Assembly: GCA_963576475.1 (NCBI GenBank)
Contig: OY754982.1
Coordinates: forward strand, 7,634,458 to 7,698,457
Direction of reading: 5' to 3'
DNA from: Molanna angustata
Taxonomy: Eukaryota; Arthropoda; Insecta; Trichoptera; Molannidae
DNA length: 64,000 bases
How positions within the stretch are numbered: position 1 is the first letter of the stretch; each line of letters opens with the position of its first letter. A program made the position numbers and the translations under genes. Positions 1 through 11,085 of the stretch are shown one piece after another. Below the pieces are notes generated by a model, which searched no databases, was not told the origin of the DNA, and saw nothing but the letters and a program-made list of their open reading frames with translations.

Positions 1-265
1 GTGAATGGGTGTTGTGATTGAGTAAAGCGAGTGACTCTGTTGCGAGTGGATGGAGGAGGGACCAAAGATGCAAGTTCTTCTGAACAATTCTTGTGATAGT
101 ATCTATAGAATAAACTTAAAATACCGACTTTGCGTCTGTGTTCTAGTGATTGCAATCCATCAGTCAGTGATGGATCATCAGTCAGACGAATAGCACGCCT
201 TTGGACAGCGTCGAGGGTATTCAGTAGGTATTGGGGGGCACCACTCCAGATTTGTATTTGTATCC
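1..265 (-). pseudogene. Non-LTR retrotransposon ORF2 C-terminal fragment, cut by the window edge
   Basis: Read on the minus strand, one frame stays open for about 88 codons up to the window edge. It contains the motifs IWSGAPQYLL, LDAVQRRAIRL, LEHRRKVGILSLFYRYYH and CSEELASLVPP. This order (GAPQY, then VQRRA, then FYR.YHG-like, then CSEEL) is the usual one after the reverse transcriptase domain in Jockey/CR1-type LINE proteins of insects. The reverse transcriptase core lies outside the fragment. The 3' end of the element lies beyond position 1, so completeness cannot be judged. A SINE of the opposite kind of origin abuts its upstream side. Clade assignment is inference. Confidence 0.75.
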
Positions 266-324
266 AATATGTATTTGTACTTTCAATTCCTCACGTTTTT
301 TTATGCGTCTTATATTATGTACGT

Positions 325-496
325 CAAATAATAATAATAATGAACACTTTCTTGCACCCTGCGCAAGTGGCGAGTTTATTGCCGTATAGCAATTTCTTCC
401 AACTAACCAGTGTTTCCAATTTCTCTGGGAATCGAGCCCAGGACGCCCGCACAGAAACCGAACGGCTTACCAACTGTGCCACGGCGGTCGGCTAAC
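325..496 (-). mobile_element. SINE3: tRNA-derived SINE with ATT-repeat tail
   Basis: On the minus strand the head reads like a tRNA: GTGGCACAGTTGG resembles a pol III A box with D arm, and GGGCTCGATTCC a B box. A non-tRNA body containing GCTATACGGCAATAAACTC follows, then an (ATT)n tail at the low-coordinate end. The 5' end is near 496. Weaker relatives occur at 25108-25180 (head) and 41098-41165 (body). The tRNA ancestor is not identified, and the lack of a foldable acceptor stem argues against a functional tRNA. Confidence 0.65.
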
Positions 497-2146
497 AAAT
501 CTTTCTATCCAGACAAGAACGTATAGGATAAAAAAAATAGTCATGAAAAGTGCGTATTATTAATCTTACGGTAGTGTTATTTTAAGATATTGAATACCAT
601 CTTATTATGGGTGGTTGTCAATGTCTTCAGAAAAAATAAATAAATACATGTCTAAGATGAGTGAAGTTGAAACATTTATATGATGTTCCTGACTATTTGC
701 TGCAGATATCTATTAAAAATACGACCGATAGATCAACAAACTTGGTTATTAATAATTAATGCCTCAATGTAAACAACTCGGGCCATTTTATATTGTGGGC
801 GTGTTCCAGCGACATTGAGGCACAGCCGAGTCTCTGTTCCAGTCTAATGGTATTCAAGTGTCGTAGTTCAAAATGTCGAAGCCCAGACCGTCTGACGAAT
901 GGCACGTCCGTTTTGTGTTTCCTCGAAGGACGGACGAAGGAGATTCGACTGCGATACAGCAAATGGTAAAGTAATTAGAGAAGCTACGCATGTGCGTGAG
1001 ATATCACCGTACACAGCAGGCACAGACAGACGGAGACTATAAAATGTGACAAAAGTAATTTATTATCAAACATATAGAAAGAAGATACAGCAGAGCACCT
1101 GTTTCAAAAGGCCACCAATGAGGATTTTAAAACTGGTCAGTGTAAGATCTACTTGAAACAAAATGAGAAGATAAATTCAACAATAAAATGAATAACAACA
1201 ATTCGTTAAAATGGAATAAATGGAAGATGATTGGTTGCAGAAGACGGAGAAGACAAAGACAAGGATCTAATTGGCAAATCCAAAGTCCGCAGCAGCGTTC
1301 AAATGCAATAAACAAAAACAGATTTATTTCTTAAAATAAATCAGCACAATGAAAGTGTCTCCATTTGGAGATCGAATACTCGAGTGATTTACTCGGGATA
1401 CAAATAGCTAACAAAGTCCAAATAATGATTATAGTGCTAGATATAAATAAAATACCTAAGAATGGAAATAACCTTAACAGGTCACTTCGAAACAATTAAA
1501 TAGATTCCGAGAGCGCACTTGGTAGCATCAAACATGTACCACGAGAAATACTATCAAAACTAGGTACGATAATAACAGCGGCGTGATTCACAGACACTCT
1601 CGTTTTCGTTGCATTTCCGTCGAGTTGTGTGAACGGTGAGGATGCGAAGAATGGCGGGGGAGGGACATGATTCACCTCAAACGAAAGGAAACACGGCGTT
1701 GGAGAACCTACCTACCTACCTAGGCCACCATCGCCGCGCTCCAGTCCGCTCTCCTCGACTGTGAACGGTAAACGATCCAGATACATAGACACGAGAAAGA
1801 AAGAGAGAGGCCTTACTCTGAATTACCGAATCAAACAACGACAGTCATATCCGCAGTGGGATCGAGCTATTTGGTGTTTACTCAAGCTGCAACAAATCGG
1901 AACAAGGAAAAATAAATCTTAAACGAAGGTTAAAGATACAAACAAAGAAAACAAATACGGAGCTAAGCATCTTCAAAATCATTGTCGCTACTATTAATCA
2001 AAGATTCTGGAATTATCCTTTACGATAGTCTTACAAATTACTCGTTGCATATCGAACGTTTTTTTTTTCAGTTTACCATAATTTCTTTTGGCAAGATGGC
2101 AGTTAAGTTACAAGACATGCCCGTGACACACATTTCTTAAGCGCAC
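497..2146. other. Non-coding stretch, no gene seen
   Basis: No coding region could be supported. A 10-bp inverted repeat (GCCTCAATGT at 761-770, its complement at 812-821) forms a modest hairpin. The part at 1560-1760 is richer in G and C than its surroundings and contains an ACCT run at 1707-1722. This could be regulatory, but nothing specific identifies it. Confidence 0.4.
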
Positions 2147-2149
2147 TAA

Positions 2150-2266
2150 GGGCCGTATTTATAAACCATTCTCAGTGCTTAAGTCAGTACTTAGCACATC
2201 GAAATGTATGGAATTTGTCATGCTTAGCATTGAGAAAATTCTTAGTACGTTTTATAAATTCGGGCC
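2150..2266. mobile_element. MITE with GGGCC inverted termini and TAA duplication
   Basis: The left end (GGGCCGTATTTATAAAC) and the reverse complement of the right end (GGCCCGAATTTATAAAAC) match except for about two substitutions and one extra A. Inner parts also pair: TTCTCAGTGCT with AGCATTGAGAA. The whole 117 bp can fold on itself. TAA lies immediately outside both ends (2147-2149, 2267-2269), the three-base TWA duplication expected of PIF/Harbinger-type elements. There is no coding capacity. Assignment to that superfamily is an inference from the duplication alone. Confidence 0.6.
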
Positions 2267-2319
2267 TAAGTATAGAGGGGCGAGATTTTCAACGGAGTTC
2301 AGGGGGCAAGTCTGGTCCG

Positions 2320-2453
2320 ACCGGCGAAATCAAAACCCATAACATGGATATCATTATCATATGGAGTTCTATGACATTTAAAGATATTGTAGAACTCCAT
2401 ATAATAATTATATCCATGATCATGATATGGGTAATCGTGAGGGTTTGATTTTG
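2320..2453. repeat. Hairpin repeat, imperfect long inverted repeat
   Basis: Nested arms face each other: AAATCAAAACCC (2327-2338) with GGGTTTGATTTT (2441-2452), and TATGGAGTTCTA (2360-2371) with its exact complement at 2390-2401. The central unpaired part is about 18 nt. It lies some 55 bp right of the GGGCC MITE and may be a second small foldback element. No target-site duplication was recognised. Confidence 0.45.
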
Positions 2454-3400
2454 GTTCTTCTATTTTCTTCTTCGTCTCAACTGTAGATATACTATCACAA
2501 ATATCACTGTAGAAGTTCGATTAGTTCAGTTGCGAAGATCAATTAACGACCATCACGTTTGACACAAACATACATACGATACCAACTCAGTAGAATAACA
2601 CCATTTGCGGAAAATGTCCGAGAGTTTGAAACATGGGTAACTCAACCGATACTGCATTGTCTCCTCTGGATCTACCACGCTGTGTACATTTTAAACTCTT
2701 ATAGAGGGGAGATACGTTCGGTTTTATTTATTCATAATATATCGCTGTCGCATTTTGTATTCTAGACCGCCCCATCGCCGAACGTTCTGGACGGTGACTG
2801 CTAACAGGATGTTAGTGTGTGTGAGTATGTGATTATTCACCGAGGAAAACTGGTGATAAAATGCCACGCCAGAAACGTGTGTGTGTGTGTGGAGTGTGTC
2901 GTTCGAAGATGCCTCGTTTATGGTTGTAGCAATATAACACACCATCCCTAGAGTCACTGCTAACAATCATCATAATAAAAACACAGTGTGTATCAATTAA
3001 AACGAACTTTAACGACGAGAGATGAAGTTTACGATCCGGAGTGAAGCTAATTCACTCTCGACTCAAATGTGTCAGCGTTTAAAACGAAGAAGAAAATAAA
3101 AGTCTGAATTGCTTACACAAATGAAAACAAAATCAGGAAATACTTGTACCCGGTTGTAATAAAGACATATTGGTCCGATACGTTGATTTTACCCATGGTT
3201 AAAAATCCATAAATCAATATTTTGGCCTAGTGCCAGTGAGACAAATCTTTGAAGTATTACAAAAACAAGATTAGCTTAATACCAGTTAACGTACATATAA
3301 ATCTACTTTCAGTAAAATAAAAATGTAGGTATGTACATTAATCTTTCTTAGATTAATATATGTTATACAGTATAGTATCTATCGCATTTTGAATACTAAT
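2454..3400. other. Non-coding stretch with short GT-rich patches
   Basis: GTGTGTG-type runs occur at about 2815-2830 and 2877-2892. The phrase ACTGCTAACA is repeated at about 2800 and 2957. No conserved protein motif, RNA gene or mobile element was recognised. Confidence 0.35.
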
Positions 3401-3525
3401 TGGGTGGTGGCAGAGCGGTTGGGTTTGAAATCGAGTTCAAATTCTGCAACGACCGATTTCGTTCACCTATATTACAAGCATTTATGCTAAATTTAGGGAA
3501 TGTATGAGGATGTAAAAAAAAATGA
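3401..3525 (+). mobile_element. SINE2 copy, tRNA-like head partly deleted
   Basis: The copy begins GGTGGCAGAGCGGTT, carries a shortened B-box region (GAGTTCAAATTCT) and then the diagnostic body ACCGATTTCGTTCACC and ACAAGCATTTATGC, ending in an A run near 3515. Compared with the fuller copy at 33757-33942, the anticodon-arm region has been lost. It cannot be a functional tRNA. Confidence 0.6.
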
Positions 3526-3944
3526 ACAGTAAATATTTGACTGAAACTAGAGTATTTTGGTCATCGCTCTCAAAATTTCAGTATGTATACAAAAATTCCT
3601 GTCCCAAACTTCCTTGTTGTATGCACCTATTTATTTGCATAGTTAATATTTTTTTCTGAAAGACCGCAACTTGATGTTACAATCCTTGTTTTAATTTGTT
3701 AAATAATTTAACCTCCTTATGTATATGTATTTCAAAACTGTATGCAACTTACAATTAATACAGCATTCCAGCAGGTTTACAAGAATTTCAATGAAATACT
3801 TTAGAACGAAAAACGAGTTTATAATTTTTTAATTCTTCTAATGTGTTTTTATATTGAAATATATTTTTGGAAAGGAATTGAATAAAAAATATATATATAG
3901 AGAATAACAAATGAATTTTGTCTATGAAGGCAATGGATTATTGT
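3526..3944. other. AT-rich non-coding stretch
   Basis: AT-rich sequence with T and A runs and a short TA run at about 3889-3899. Nothing further was recognised. Confidence 0.35.
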
Positions 3945-4335
3945 TTATAGAAGGCATTTGTCAAACTCTATATAATAACCCTTCTTCTTTCTTCTTCGGC
4001 CTTCCTTCGTCCAGTAATGGATATAGGCCTCCCTCTGAGACCTTGTCCTGGACAGCCCGCTTCCATCCGCCTCCAGCCACTCACTTGTCTTGATATCATC
4101 CGACCACCTTGTTTGAGGCCTTCCAACACTTCTTTTTCCCGTTCTAGGTCGCCATTCCAGCACTTTCTTAGTCCATCTGGTGTCTGTGGTTCGGGCGACA
4201 TGCCCCGCTTAGCCCCACTTCTGCTTGGCAACCTTTTGGACAACGTCGGTTATTTTGGTTATCTCTCTTATCCACATATTAGTTTTTCTATCTCTTAACG
4301 AAATACCCAGCATTCTCCTTTCTATGGCTCTTTAT
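3945..4335 (-). pseudogene. LINE-B ORF2 C-terminal remnant
   Basis: Minus-strand translation gives the typical tail of an insect endonuclease/reverse transcriptase protein: ERRMLGISLRDR, then TDVVQKVAKQKW, then AGHVART, then LEWRPRTGKRSVGRPQTRW and SDDIKTS. The reading is broken by a stop just before AGHVART (about 4212) and by a frameshift after SDDIK. The last part in another frame reads REAYIHYWTKEG. The 3' end is a GAAGAAGAAA tail at the low-coordinate side. This is a 5'-truncated dead copy. Confidence 0.8.
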
Positions 4336-4894
4336 GTTGCTGCTAAATAACCCTAATAAATGACAAATCGATTTTGTAAAATGGAATTCGTTGAGAATTG
4401 TAAAACAGAGATAATTGCTTGAAGCCATAAATGGATAAGAACCAAACTGGTGTTTTCGTACTCGATCGTCAAGAAACGATGAGAATACATTGACGTTTAT
4501 TGGAGTATAGGAGGGAAGATAAGGGCCTGAGAACGGAAACTGAGACACATTTTTGTTGTACTCAGCCTTTTCTAATGGACTGACTGCAAGATAATGGATT
4601 ACATGCTTGTCTAATAAGGAAATGTAACGTGGTTACCAACAGTCGATAAGCAACCACCTGCGGTCAAATGAGAAACGAAAACTAATGCAAAACCTAACCG
4701 ATTATGACGCATTGGATGAGCATAAATAATAATAACTATAGTAAGTTGTTATTGATAACAAAAATAGGCAATACAACAAGCCCATAAATTAATCCGCAAA
4801 GAAGACACAACAAATCAAACTGCGCAATAGTAAATTATCTCGCACTTCCTACCGCAGAAAATTATTATCTCTAATATTTAATGAAAAACAAACA
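4336..4894. other. Non-coding stretch
   Basis: AT-rich sequence between two LINE remnants. No open frame with recognisable motifs and no clear repeat was seen. Confidence 0.3.
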
Positions 4895-4941
4895 GAAATA
4901 TTTGTTTAATATTATTAATAATAATATTAAACAAATATTTC
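4895..4941. repeat. Perfect 23-bp palindromic repeat
   Basis: Two perfect 23-base arms (4895-4917 and 4919-4941) are separated by a single base. The arms start GAAATATTTGTTTAAT. The structure sits just beyond the TTA-rich tail of the adjacent LINE-C remnant. Such near-perfect AT palindromes can extrude as cruciforms and are unstable in cloning. Confidence 0.8.
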
Positions 4942-4961
4942 CAATTTATATAAACAAATAA

Positions 4962-5100
4962 TTCAATATTATTAATACAATATTTATATAGCGCCGTTTT
5001 ATGGTAAAAAGACCATTTCAAGGGCGATATTACTTATTTCTTGGGTCTACGACACAGAGAAGTCTCAAGTAATTTACTGAAGGCCCCAAAACTTTGGAAA
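4962..5100 (-). mobile_element. LINE-C (L2/CR1-like) 3' end
   Basis: On the minus strand the order is GAAATGGTCTTTTTACC, AAACGGCGCTATA, then a TTA-rich tail. This matches the 3' ends at 48060 and 52784, whose upstream parts encode LINE protein. The block reading CTGAAGGCCCC on the plus strand corresponds to the coding end seen at 48180. The stem base is mutated here (GGGCGAT instead of GGGCGCT). Confidence 0.6.
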
Positions 5101-7640
5101 TGTAAACATTACATATCACAATATATAATTAAGGTTAATTATACCAATTATAAATATTCCACTTAATGAATAAAAACTGTTAATAAGTTGAGTTACCTAT
5201 TTGATGTAGGGGGTGACGAGGGAGGATTGGGTAGGGATACGAGAAGGGGGGAATGGGAAGCAGATTTAAGTCATTTATTAAGTATTTGAACTAGAATTGA
5301 GTTTGACCTAATTTGCGTTTTTTTATCTGTTTATCGTCCATGAGGCCTTTTTTTTCAACCAACCCAAGCAACGTCGTATACCAAGTAAATTCTACACACT
5401 TATGTTCGTACCTTTCTTAAACAACAGCTAGGCAAACTAGAAAATAAATCTGGATGTAATTAATACATACATAGATTGAATGACTTTTATTTTAATGTTA
5501 TCAGATGGGAGGGGCGGGGGGGGGGGGGCAAAGACGAACGTTCATTGTAGAGATGATGCGGAAAAATGGATACCTTGCTCTTCACAGAAATCCAGAGGAA
5601 AGAAGGATGTCTGATAGACCCCCTAAAAGCGGAATATCAGCTGATGCTGACGTCAAATATTGAGAAAATACGTAAATTATTAAGTCTTGGCATATTAAAA
5701 TGGTCAAATCTACTGTTACTGATGCAAAGATGTCACTCCCGGATAGTGCCTGAAATATTACACGTGAATTCTGTATTCTACATAGATACCAAGTAAAGCT
5801 AAAACGAATGCCAATATCCTTGTCGATTCTTTGAATATGCACACTGACTTCATCACTAGACACGTACAAAATACATACTTGCATAATCTTATTACATTAA
5901 TTTGCTTTATTACGACACGATATTCTGCTTGTACAATATTGATAAACATTCGATATTGTAATGTGCTACGACACCTGTCTAGATATGTAGATGTAACAAT
6001 TTTCATAAATAATATTATTGTTATGGTTTATCAAACCCATTCTGTGCTCTCGGTAAAATGATTCAATTGACGCGGACATGCAAATAAATTACTCGTGACA
6101 GTTTATAATGGCGAAACAAACCACGCGAAGTTTCGCCTTTGGTTTATGACCGATATTCGATATTTAACAGTATTTCACACGAATGTAGCGTCACTAGAAA
6201 TATTTATATTTCCATTCAAGGGCTGGCTGATTTGGTAAAATAATGAAACGGACTTAATAAGGATTGAGAATGGACAAGGAGAGGAAATCGGTATCAGGTG
6301 TTTAGGGATACAAATCCCTTCTTTACGTTTTTCTTAAAAATACAAAAAAATTTGACGACGCAATATCCGCTTACGCTTAGGCTATTCCATAGTCTTGCTG
6401 ATTGTACTTTGTACGATGATCTGAGAAATTCTGTTTTATGGATAGAGATGGATAACGTTCAGCAGATCGGAGTGGAAGTCCATTTGCTTGTTACCGATTT
6501 GCTTATTTTTTCCACAGATTTGGTATATTGCGCTTATTTTTACCACCTTCATCATATGGCACGGACACGGAGGTTTTAAAAACGAACTGAACCCACAATA
6601 ATATAAGATGAACCAATAATATATAATGAATAGATTCGTAAATATAAGATGAACCCGAGAATGCTGCGACTCCTCAACGAGTCTCTTTAATTAAATAAAC
6701 TGAAGGTGTTCGATTCTGAGAATCAGACAAGTCGTCGCGTCCAAAGGATGCGCTAACACACGAATATCCAATCGTTTATTGAGAATCGGTATAATCCGCA
6801 GTAGTAGTAACAGTGGAAAGTTTCAGGTGAAAGAACGAACATAACTGAAACTCAAACGCAAACAGTGTAGAAAGTAAAATTTAAAAAAAAATCTACCATT
6901 GAATTCAACGACATGACTAAACGAATTATGTTTCTTGAAGATATCTCTGAATTCTATTATCAATATTAAAGTCGAGTGTCAGAGCTCATCAAATCGTTAA
7001 GACGATAAAAGAAAATTTCACTTTCGTTGCTGCGATTGTGCCAACGACTCTCGTTATAAAATGTGTAATGTATTACAGATGACGAATAAGTTACTGGTGT
7101 TGTTCTAAACTTCTACTACTACTTGACTTCGCCACGAAAGTTAATTGGAAATTGTGTTTTTTTAATACGATCAAGGGCAGAACTATTGTCGAAGATTTAA
7201 GGGGAACGAGACCAGATGATGACGCTCTATCATTTAAATTGGTATTTGATATTCAAATGCACTCGTAGAGCGGCTGTCATTTGCAGAATCGAGATTAAAT
7301 TGAAAAATGGAATAAGGGTATCACCATCGGAATTGACCGTACTTGTCTTCGTCAATGTTTGTTCGTGTTTCGTTGTCGAAGGAGACTATTATTCACCGTG
7401 TCTAGATTTGTAAGACAACCAACGCTTTCATTCTCCGAAATGCAAGAAATTATCAATTAGCATTTTCATGTTGAATCAATGATAGATTTTTCACCCTTGG
7501 GGGGATCGTCAGGGTGGTCTTTAGAATGACTTTTTTGCCGAAATGGTCATGAGGTCCACCGACGTACGGCCGCCGGTTCTGTGCTATTTCTTTTTCTTTA
7601 TCTCTTCGCATCTAGTAGAGGAATGCCCGATACGAAGGTA
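5101..7640. other. Long non-coding stretch with G-rich tracts
   Basis: G-rich patches lie at 5208-5255 and at 5508-5529, the latter with a run of about 14 G. The remainder is AT-rich with many stops in all frames. No gene, RNA or recognisable mobile element was found. Confidence 0.35.
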
Positions 7641-7849
7641 TGAAGAAGTCTGAATGGACATCCATAGAGGCTGTGAAATGACTGGCCGAACAGGAACCTA
7701 GAATGTAGAAGAACAAAATTCGATAACGCAGCCAAAGGGGCAGGAAAATCCGAAGTCGCACAAAAAAGTAAAGAAAGTAATGAGAAGGAAAAGGACTAGG
7801 ACGACGAAGAATTACATGACTCTGTAACCTGAGAAATTAGTTACTGTTT

Positions 7850-7965
7850 CGGTCCACCGTGAATAAAGTGGAGATAGTCCTGATGGTCGCTAACCTTTGT
7901 AGATGAGACGAAAGGCGAAGAAGATTAGCACCTGTTTGTTGCTGGAGAAGCAATATAAACAAAAA
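7850..7965 (+). mobile_element. LINE 3' tail joined to SINE1-type 3' tail
   Basis: Plus-strand reading gives a broken form of the MVANL.R.DE tip of a LINE ORF2 protein, followed by GGCGAAGAAGAT. Relatives of the tip are MMIVNLRRRD at 16268 and VANLRGRDDTW near 30900. Immediately after comes CACCTGTTTGTTGCTGGAG and CAATATAAAC with an A run. That is the 3' end of SINE1 as seen at 15010-15050. Both pieces are degraded. Confidence 0.45.
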
Positions 7966-7974
7966 AAAAAATCC

Positions 7975-8805
7975 ATATTTCAAACGGATTCAGTAAAATA
8001 CGCGAAACGCTACATCATAAATTCGAATTTGGTTCAAAGTCTACAAAGTTATGGACCATGATCTGTGAACTTACGAGAGATGTCCGTCTATCAACTGACG
8101 GTCCGACCAGTAACAGTCTCAATGGTATAACAGATCTTTCTCTGTAACACCTCTCCGATCAACAGAGAGCCATATCAGTCCGCAGTACCGTAATTTACGC
8201 AACATCTCGACACAGTGTGTGATGACTCGCTGTGGTGAAAGTGAAACCAGCCACGCCGGAACGGACTGGCGAACCGAGCAGGAACCGACTTGACTGTTCC
8301 GTCTCCGTCGCACGTTTTAGATTCGATTTTCGGTTTGATAGCCAATCTTCCTCCTTGGACTTTCATGGACGATGAAAACAAATCTCACGAAACAGCACAA
8401 AAAATATAAAATAAACAAATTAATGATAATGTATAAGATGGGTCGTGGATTATCCGGATAGATGCGGGACTCAAAAAAATGGTGTATGAAGTTTATGGTG
8501 CCTAACTATTGGTAGTTTCCCATTAAGTTTATTTTTTTACAGAGATCTTGGTCACATCTTTGATGCTTTACATTTAAAAAGAGCTGAAGTCAATGACAGT
8601 CCACGAGAGTGAATTTTCCATTCACATTCGTCGATTGTTTTTTTTTTTGGACTATGCTGCCGAGATTGCTAATCTAGAGGGCTCCATGAGCTCCTTTTGT
8701 GCTATGCATTATACTGTCTCTCACTTAGCGTTCAGTGGAGGGGCCGTTTACAGTCTCCATATGCAGAGCGGGTGGTGGTGGTAGTAGCGAAATGTTATGT
8801 TCTTG
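7975..8805. other. Non-coding stretch, GC-richer centre
   Basis: Positions 8115-8390 are richer in G, C and CpG than the surroundings, but the frames there show no recognisable domain. A poly-T run lies near 8640. No feature could be named. Confidence 0.3.
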
Positions 8806-8807
8806 TT

Positions 8808-8925
8808 TCAAGGGCACCATCACAGCATATCCCACAATGTGGGGATTACCTTATAGAATAAAGCACGACATTCAGAATAATAGGTGGTGAACCTCAATAC
8901 TGAACTATGTGATATGTTATATTAA
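8808..8925 (-). repeat. Diverged 3' fragment of repeat R (see 28910-29443)
   Basis: The reverse complement contains CACATAGTTCAG, GAGGTTCACCACC, TTCTGAATG and CCCCACATTGTGG followed by GATATGCTGTGATGG. All of these occur in the same order in repeat R at 29253-29440 and 51623-51803. A middle portion is deleted. It directly abuts a LINE-C tail. Confidence 0.6.
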
Positions 8926-8926
8926 T

Positions 8927-9040
8927 AATAAATGGATAATTTCTATACCGCCATTTTTGTGTATCCACCTCAAGGGCGCTTAACAATATTGCCTCTTGTA
9001 TTCAAGAGCATAATTCATTCTTTAAAAACATCTATGTAAT
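8927..9040 (-). mobile_element. LINE-C 3' end, degraded
   Basis: The minus strand reads TTAAGCGCCCTTGAGGTG, then ATGGCGGTATAGAAATT and a TTATTATTAAT tail. This is the conserved LINE-C terminal stem-loop and tail with two substitutions in the second stem arm. No convincing protein remains upstream. Confidence 0.6.
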
Positions 9041-9551
9041 TGAATTTCCAATTTTGTTAACGTGCATTTCCTCGTCTTGTTTTGAAATCTTTTCCTTTAT
9101 ACATACAGTTTTTAATGAATGTCAGTTCTTCGTGAATCCCTACTAGTATTTTTCGCATTTTCAAATCTCCAGCTCGCGGTCCGTGAACGAACCTTGAAAC
9201 TCGCTGTGGTTTTTTTTTACAACCGGCAATCAATTCCCATTTCCGACGACAAAAACTGTCCTTGAGACGATATGGCCGTCGCGTGTCTCGTTCGCGAAGG
9301 TAGAAAGTATTGTGACACCTCCATGCCTCAGTTGTGCTATGCAGCACCAGAAAAGAAAGGACAGAAAAATGATATTATATTATATCTCTTCTTGTGTAAG
9401 ACCTTTGTCCGCTCGCTCTGCGGTTAGACACTGACTTATATTATAAATTTCTCATTTAATGTAAGGCATATTGTGGTTTTGTAGTCAACAACACATTGAT
9501 AAATCATACTCCATTATCATCATCGTTCTAGTAAATGTAATATGTACAGAT
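9041..9551. other. Non-coding stretch with an unexplained open frame
   Basis: The minus strand holds 96 open codons at 9057-9347 with a basic C-terminal half. It lies upstream of the LINE-C tail in element orientation, but I see none of the LINE-C protein motifs in it. No function can be assigned. Confidence 0.2.
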
Positions 9552-10260
9552 AGGGTTGCCACACGTCCCTTATTTAACCGTTGCGTCCCGTATAACTACA
9601 TGTCCCGTTTTATCGACAAGTGCGACAAAATATTGAAGTGGCCCGGAACCAGATAAAAGAGATGTGGCTGAAATTTTTACCACGTCTACTTGGAATAAAA
9701 ATATTAATTTAGATAATTTATATCTTTTTAATAGAATATAATGATTGGAAGACTATCACATTACCGTTTGACCTACGTGAAAAACTAGAGGTGAGGTCTG
9801 GAAGACACCCAAAATGGTGAACCCTAGATAAATGCCCTTGGGTGGTTTAGAAACATAGAAAGAATGAATGATGACCGTCTGAACGAATAGTAGACGTCGG
9901 CCAAGGAAAAGTACGATCACATAAATGGAATTTTGAAAGATGAAGACAATTAGAAGTAAGAATTATAGAAGAGGATGTATGCGAAGATGGATAGACATGA
10001 ATGAAGCGAGAAATGTATTTCAAGGGAGGAGTCTGGCATTCGGTTATCTCTTTCTACCCCGCATAGGGAAACGGCGTGGTGGTATGAATGGATGCCCACA
10101 ACCACGGGGTATCTGTAGACAAAATGCGTGGTTTGTCTAAAACTATGTATACAAGCATAACACAGATGTAGATGAAGTGTTGAATGTCTTAATACATTTT
10201 GGTGTACACAGAAAGTGTCGAAATGTCCCATATTGGTACCTGGAAGTTATGGTGACCCTA
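9552..10260. mobile_element. Possible non-autonomous hAT-like element
   Basis: The left end TAGGGTTGCCA and the complement of the right end TAGGGTCACCA form short inverted termini of the kind seen in some hAT elements. Further in, both sides carry GTCCC-type and CGACA-type words. The eight flanking bases (TGTACAGA and TGTGTAGT) agree at five positions, a weak 8-bp duplication. A degraded LINE-A tail lies inside. Coincidence cannot be excluded. Confidence 0.3.
9825..10095 (+). pseudogene. LINE-A ORF2 C-terminal remnant, heavily degraded
   Basis: The order of words matches the better copies at 12405 and 15485. IERMNDDRLNE is followed by a region corresponding to GRPRK, then RRGCMRRWIDMNEARNVF, then the terminal ACCCCGCATAGGGAAACGG with CGTGGTGGTATGAATGG. 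Several frameshifts and stops interrupt it. This is the oldest-looking LINE-A copy in the window. Confidence 0.7.
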
Positions 10261-10654
10261 TGTGTAGTGTATTATCTTTCGTGACTTCATTGACCGCTAT
10301 TATCAACAGCTGGACTCGCCAGTGTTTATTCGGTCAGCAGTTAAAAAATAATGAATAAAAAAATTGACGTAATGAAATGACTTCCTCGTTTTTTTTTTCA
10401 CGTCGATAAACTCCGCACGGAGTTAGTGCTGCCGCCGTGCCATTATCGTGCACGATTTCAAATAAAATAGAAAATGTTGCCATATCGTAATCAATAATTG
10501 TTATAATTATATTATTCATTTTGAGATTTTGTGAGTAATCGTGTTTCCCATTATTATTTTTACAATGAATTATGTCATATTCATATTTGATAGTGATTGT
10601 TAAGTGGTCAAAATTCGAATTGATCCATTAAAGTTTGAAGGTTATGGACCTGAT

Positions 10655-11085
10655 CTATGATAAACGAGTGGGTTGTGGCCAACCCTATACTCTTGACTAC
10701 CATATCACTCCGCAAAGTACTGAAATTTTTGATTGAAAATTTTCATTAAATAAGTTATTTAAATTATTTTTATAACGAAAACTAAATATTTTACGATGAG
10801 CCTTTTAGCAATTTGAAATTAAAAATATCAAATTTTAATTTTGCTGTACTTGGGGTCACTTTGAAATATTTGACAGATAAAAAAATTGAGAATCACTAAT
10901 CAGATATCCTTCAAAATCTAATGGGGTCAAAGCGAGTATTAGACATACAAATTTGCAAAACTTGAAAATAATCGAATGAGTTCTTCAGTCGATAAAGATG
11001 AAAAAATACGCCGCATGTAGTACCTACATAGCACACACAGTTACATTGTAATGAAACTTTCAAAATACAATCTCAGCATGATACC
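10655..11085 (+). repeat. Direct repeat D, copy 1
   Basis: This segment and 11790-12264 share a long ordered series of words: AACGAGTGGGTTGTGGCCAA, TTTGAAAT then AAATATTTGACAG, CAGATATCCTTCAAAAT, TAATGGGGTC, AATTTGCAAAACTTGAA, CATAGCACACACA, ATGAAACTTTCA and CAGCATGATAC. They lie in the same orientation about 1.14 kb apart. Neither copy shows coding potential. They could be two copies of one unnamed repeat, the ends of a larger element or a local duplication. Confidence 0.75.

Noticed and set aside
750..962. Possible LINE fragment in a GC-richer patch
   Set aside because: The translations on both strands show no ordered motifs. Only a 10-bp inverted repeat is clear.
9057..9347. 96-codon minus-strand frame next to a LINE-C tail
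   Set aside because: It lies where LINE-C protein would be expected but shows none of its motifs, so it cannot be called LINE or host gene.
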